This document shows positions 22,327 to 22,827 of a stretch of 22,827 bases of DNA, one piece after another; the stretch's first letter is position 1; every line of letters starts with the position of its first letter. Source of the DNA: Bacteroidota bacterium (GTDB lineage: Bacteria > Bacteroidota > Ignavibacteria > Palsa-1295). The notes below the pieces were generated by a model. That model was given only the letters and a program-made list of their open reading frames with translations, made no database searches and was not told the DNA's origin. Both the position numbers and the translations under genes were made by a program. The stretch is taken from contig JANYDV010000141.1 of assembly GCA_025363505.1 (NCBI GenBank), forward strand, positions 1 through 22,827, written 5' to 3'.

Positions 22327-22827
22327 ATGCGTACAGTTATTGTTACACTGCTGTTAGTAGTGTTGTTCGTCGGGCATTCACAAGCTCGCAGATTAAAAAT
22401 CTATAGCTACCCTAAAGAAATTACTGCCGGTCAAATGGCAGCAATCATTTTCGAAAATCCCAATGCTGAACAAGTCATTGCCAGAACGAAATGTTCTGCT
22501 GAAAAACTATTAGCATGGGTAAAGCAAGATGTGCCGATTTTACGAATCGAGCAAAACGGGAAACAGATCTATACATCCCTTGGCTCTTATAAGTCAGTCG
22601 GTGATAGCTGTGTCGCTTCGTGGATGGTCCCGACCACACTTGTTGCAGGCGAAGCCACGATCTATCTACTTAATGACCGTGATGCAAGTGTCCCATACAA
22701 ATTCACCGTTAATGCACAGATGCAATGCAAGCTTGTGAAGATTTTATCCGGTTCTGTCAAACCACTTGAGCATTTCTCGGTTATCGGTGAGGGCTTTGTA
22801 CCGGCTGAAATACTTGAGACCAAAGGA
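22327..22827 (+). CDS. Secreted protein of unknown function, 3' end cut by window
   Basis: From ATG 22327 the frame is open for 167 codons to the window end. GGAGG at 22316-22320 is 6 nt upstream. The protein starts with a signal peptide (TVIVTLLLVVLFVGHSQA) and continues with beta-rich sequence: LKIYSYPKEITAGQMAAIIFENPN, VPILRIEQNGKQIYTSLGSYKSVGDS, ATIYLLNDRDASVPYKFTVNA. The last visible part, VKILSGSVKPLEHFSVIGEGFVP, resembles the start of an IPT/TIG (Ig-like) domain, but this is weak. It is exported, probably to the periplasm or cell surface; a type IX sorting domain could lie beyond the window edge. No family is assigned. Confidence 0.8.
   Translation, partial: MRTVIVTLLLVVLFVGHSQARRLKIYSYPKEITAGQMAAIIFENPNAEQVIARTKCSAEKLLAWVKQDVPILRIEQNGKQIYTSLGSYKSVGDSCVASWMVPTTLVAGEATIYLLNDRDASVPYKFTVNAQMQCKLVKILSGSVKPLEHFSVIGEGFVPAEILETKG

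Overview
This window reads as a stretch of chromosome from a free-living, Gram-negative bacterium of the Bacteroidota/Chlorobiota/Ignavibacteria (FCB) group; I cannot fix the genus. Three things point there. A large secreted protein at 15016-17424 ends in a type IX secretion (Por) sorting domain. Several upstream regions carry the Bacteroidota-type -7 box TAnnTTTG, best at 22256-22285 where it is paired with a TTTG -33 box. There is an OmpA-family protein with PD40 propeller repeats. GC content is moderate, arginine codons are mostly CGN, and coding density is high. I see no rRNA, tRNA, CRISPR array or insertion sequence, and no gene-free stretch longer than 300 bases.

Region 1 (1-4634, + strand) is the end of a surface-polysaccharide or glycan operon. 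It holds the catalytic end of a polyprenyl-phosphate sugar-1-phosphate transferase (cut by the window edge), a DegT-family sugar aminotransferase, a polyprenyl-phosphate-mannose-synthase-like GT2 enzyme, and a 674-residue protein. The last one joins a GT2 domain to a full WcaJ/WbaP-like membrane architecture whose catalytic core has been lost. The genes are nearly contiguous, and their order fits initiation, sugar-nucleotide tailoring, lipid-linked sugar donor and second-sugar addition.

Region 2 (4643-9607, + strand) is a compact housekeeping run: a secreted SIMPL-domain protein, accA (malonyl-CoA synthesis), a YbgC-like acyl-CoA thioesterase, a small orphan HicB-fold protein and priA (replication restart). 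It ends at a hairpin shared with the convergent region 3.

Region 3 (9754-12386, - strand) is a two-gene unit: an OmpA/PD40 outer-membrane protein followed two bases later by an alpha/beta hydrolase. The OmpA-family gene contains a run of ten C (coding strand), a possible phase-variation tract.

Region 4 (12451-18562, + strand) holds a possibly leaderless GNAT acetyltransferase; a tight four-gene unit (ABM-family monooxygenase, DinB-family protein, outer-membrane beta-barrel, type IX-secreted beta-helix protein); then dps and apt.

Region 5 (18641-19943) looks like an inserted cassette: dinD, rich in AGA/AGG codons unlike its neighbours, convergent with a 59-residue protein. Their two stop codons lie inside one perfect 19-bp inverted repeat, and an 11-bp direct repeat flanks the pair.

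Region 6 (20008-22827, + strand) returns to housekeeping genes: an M3-family oligoendopeptidase, secG with a strong terminator, and the start of a secreted protein of unknown function under a clear FCB-type promoter.
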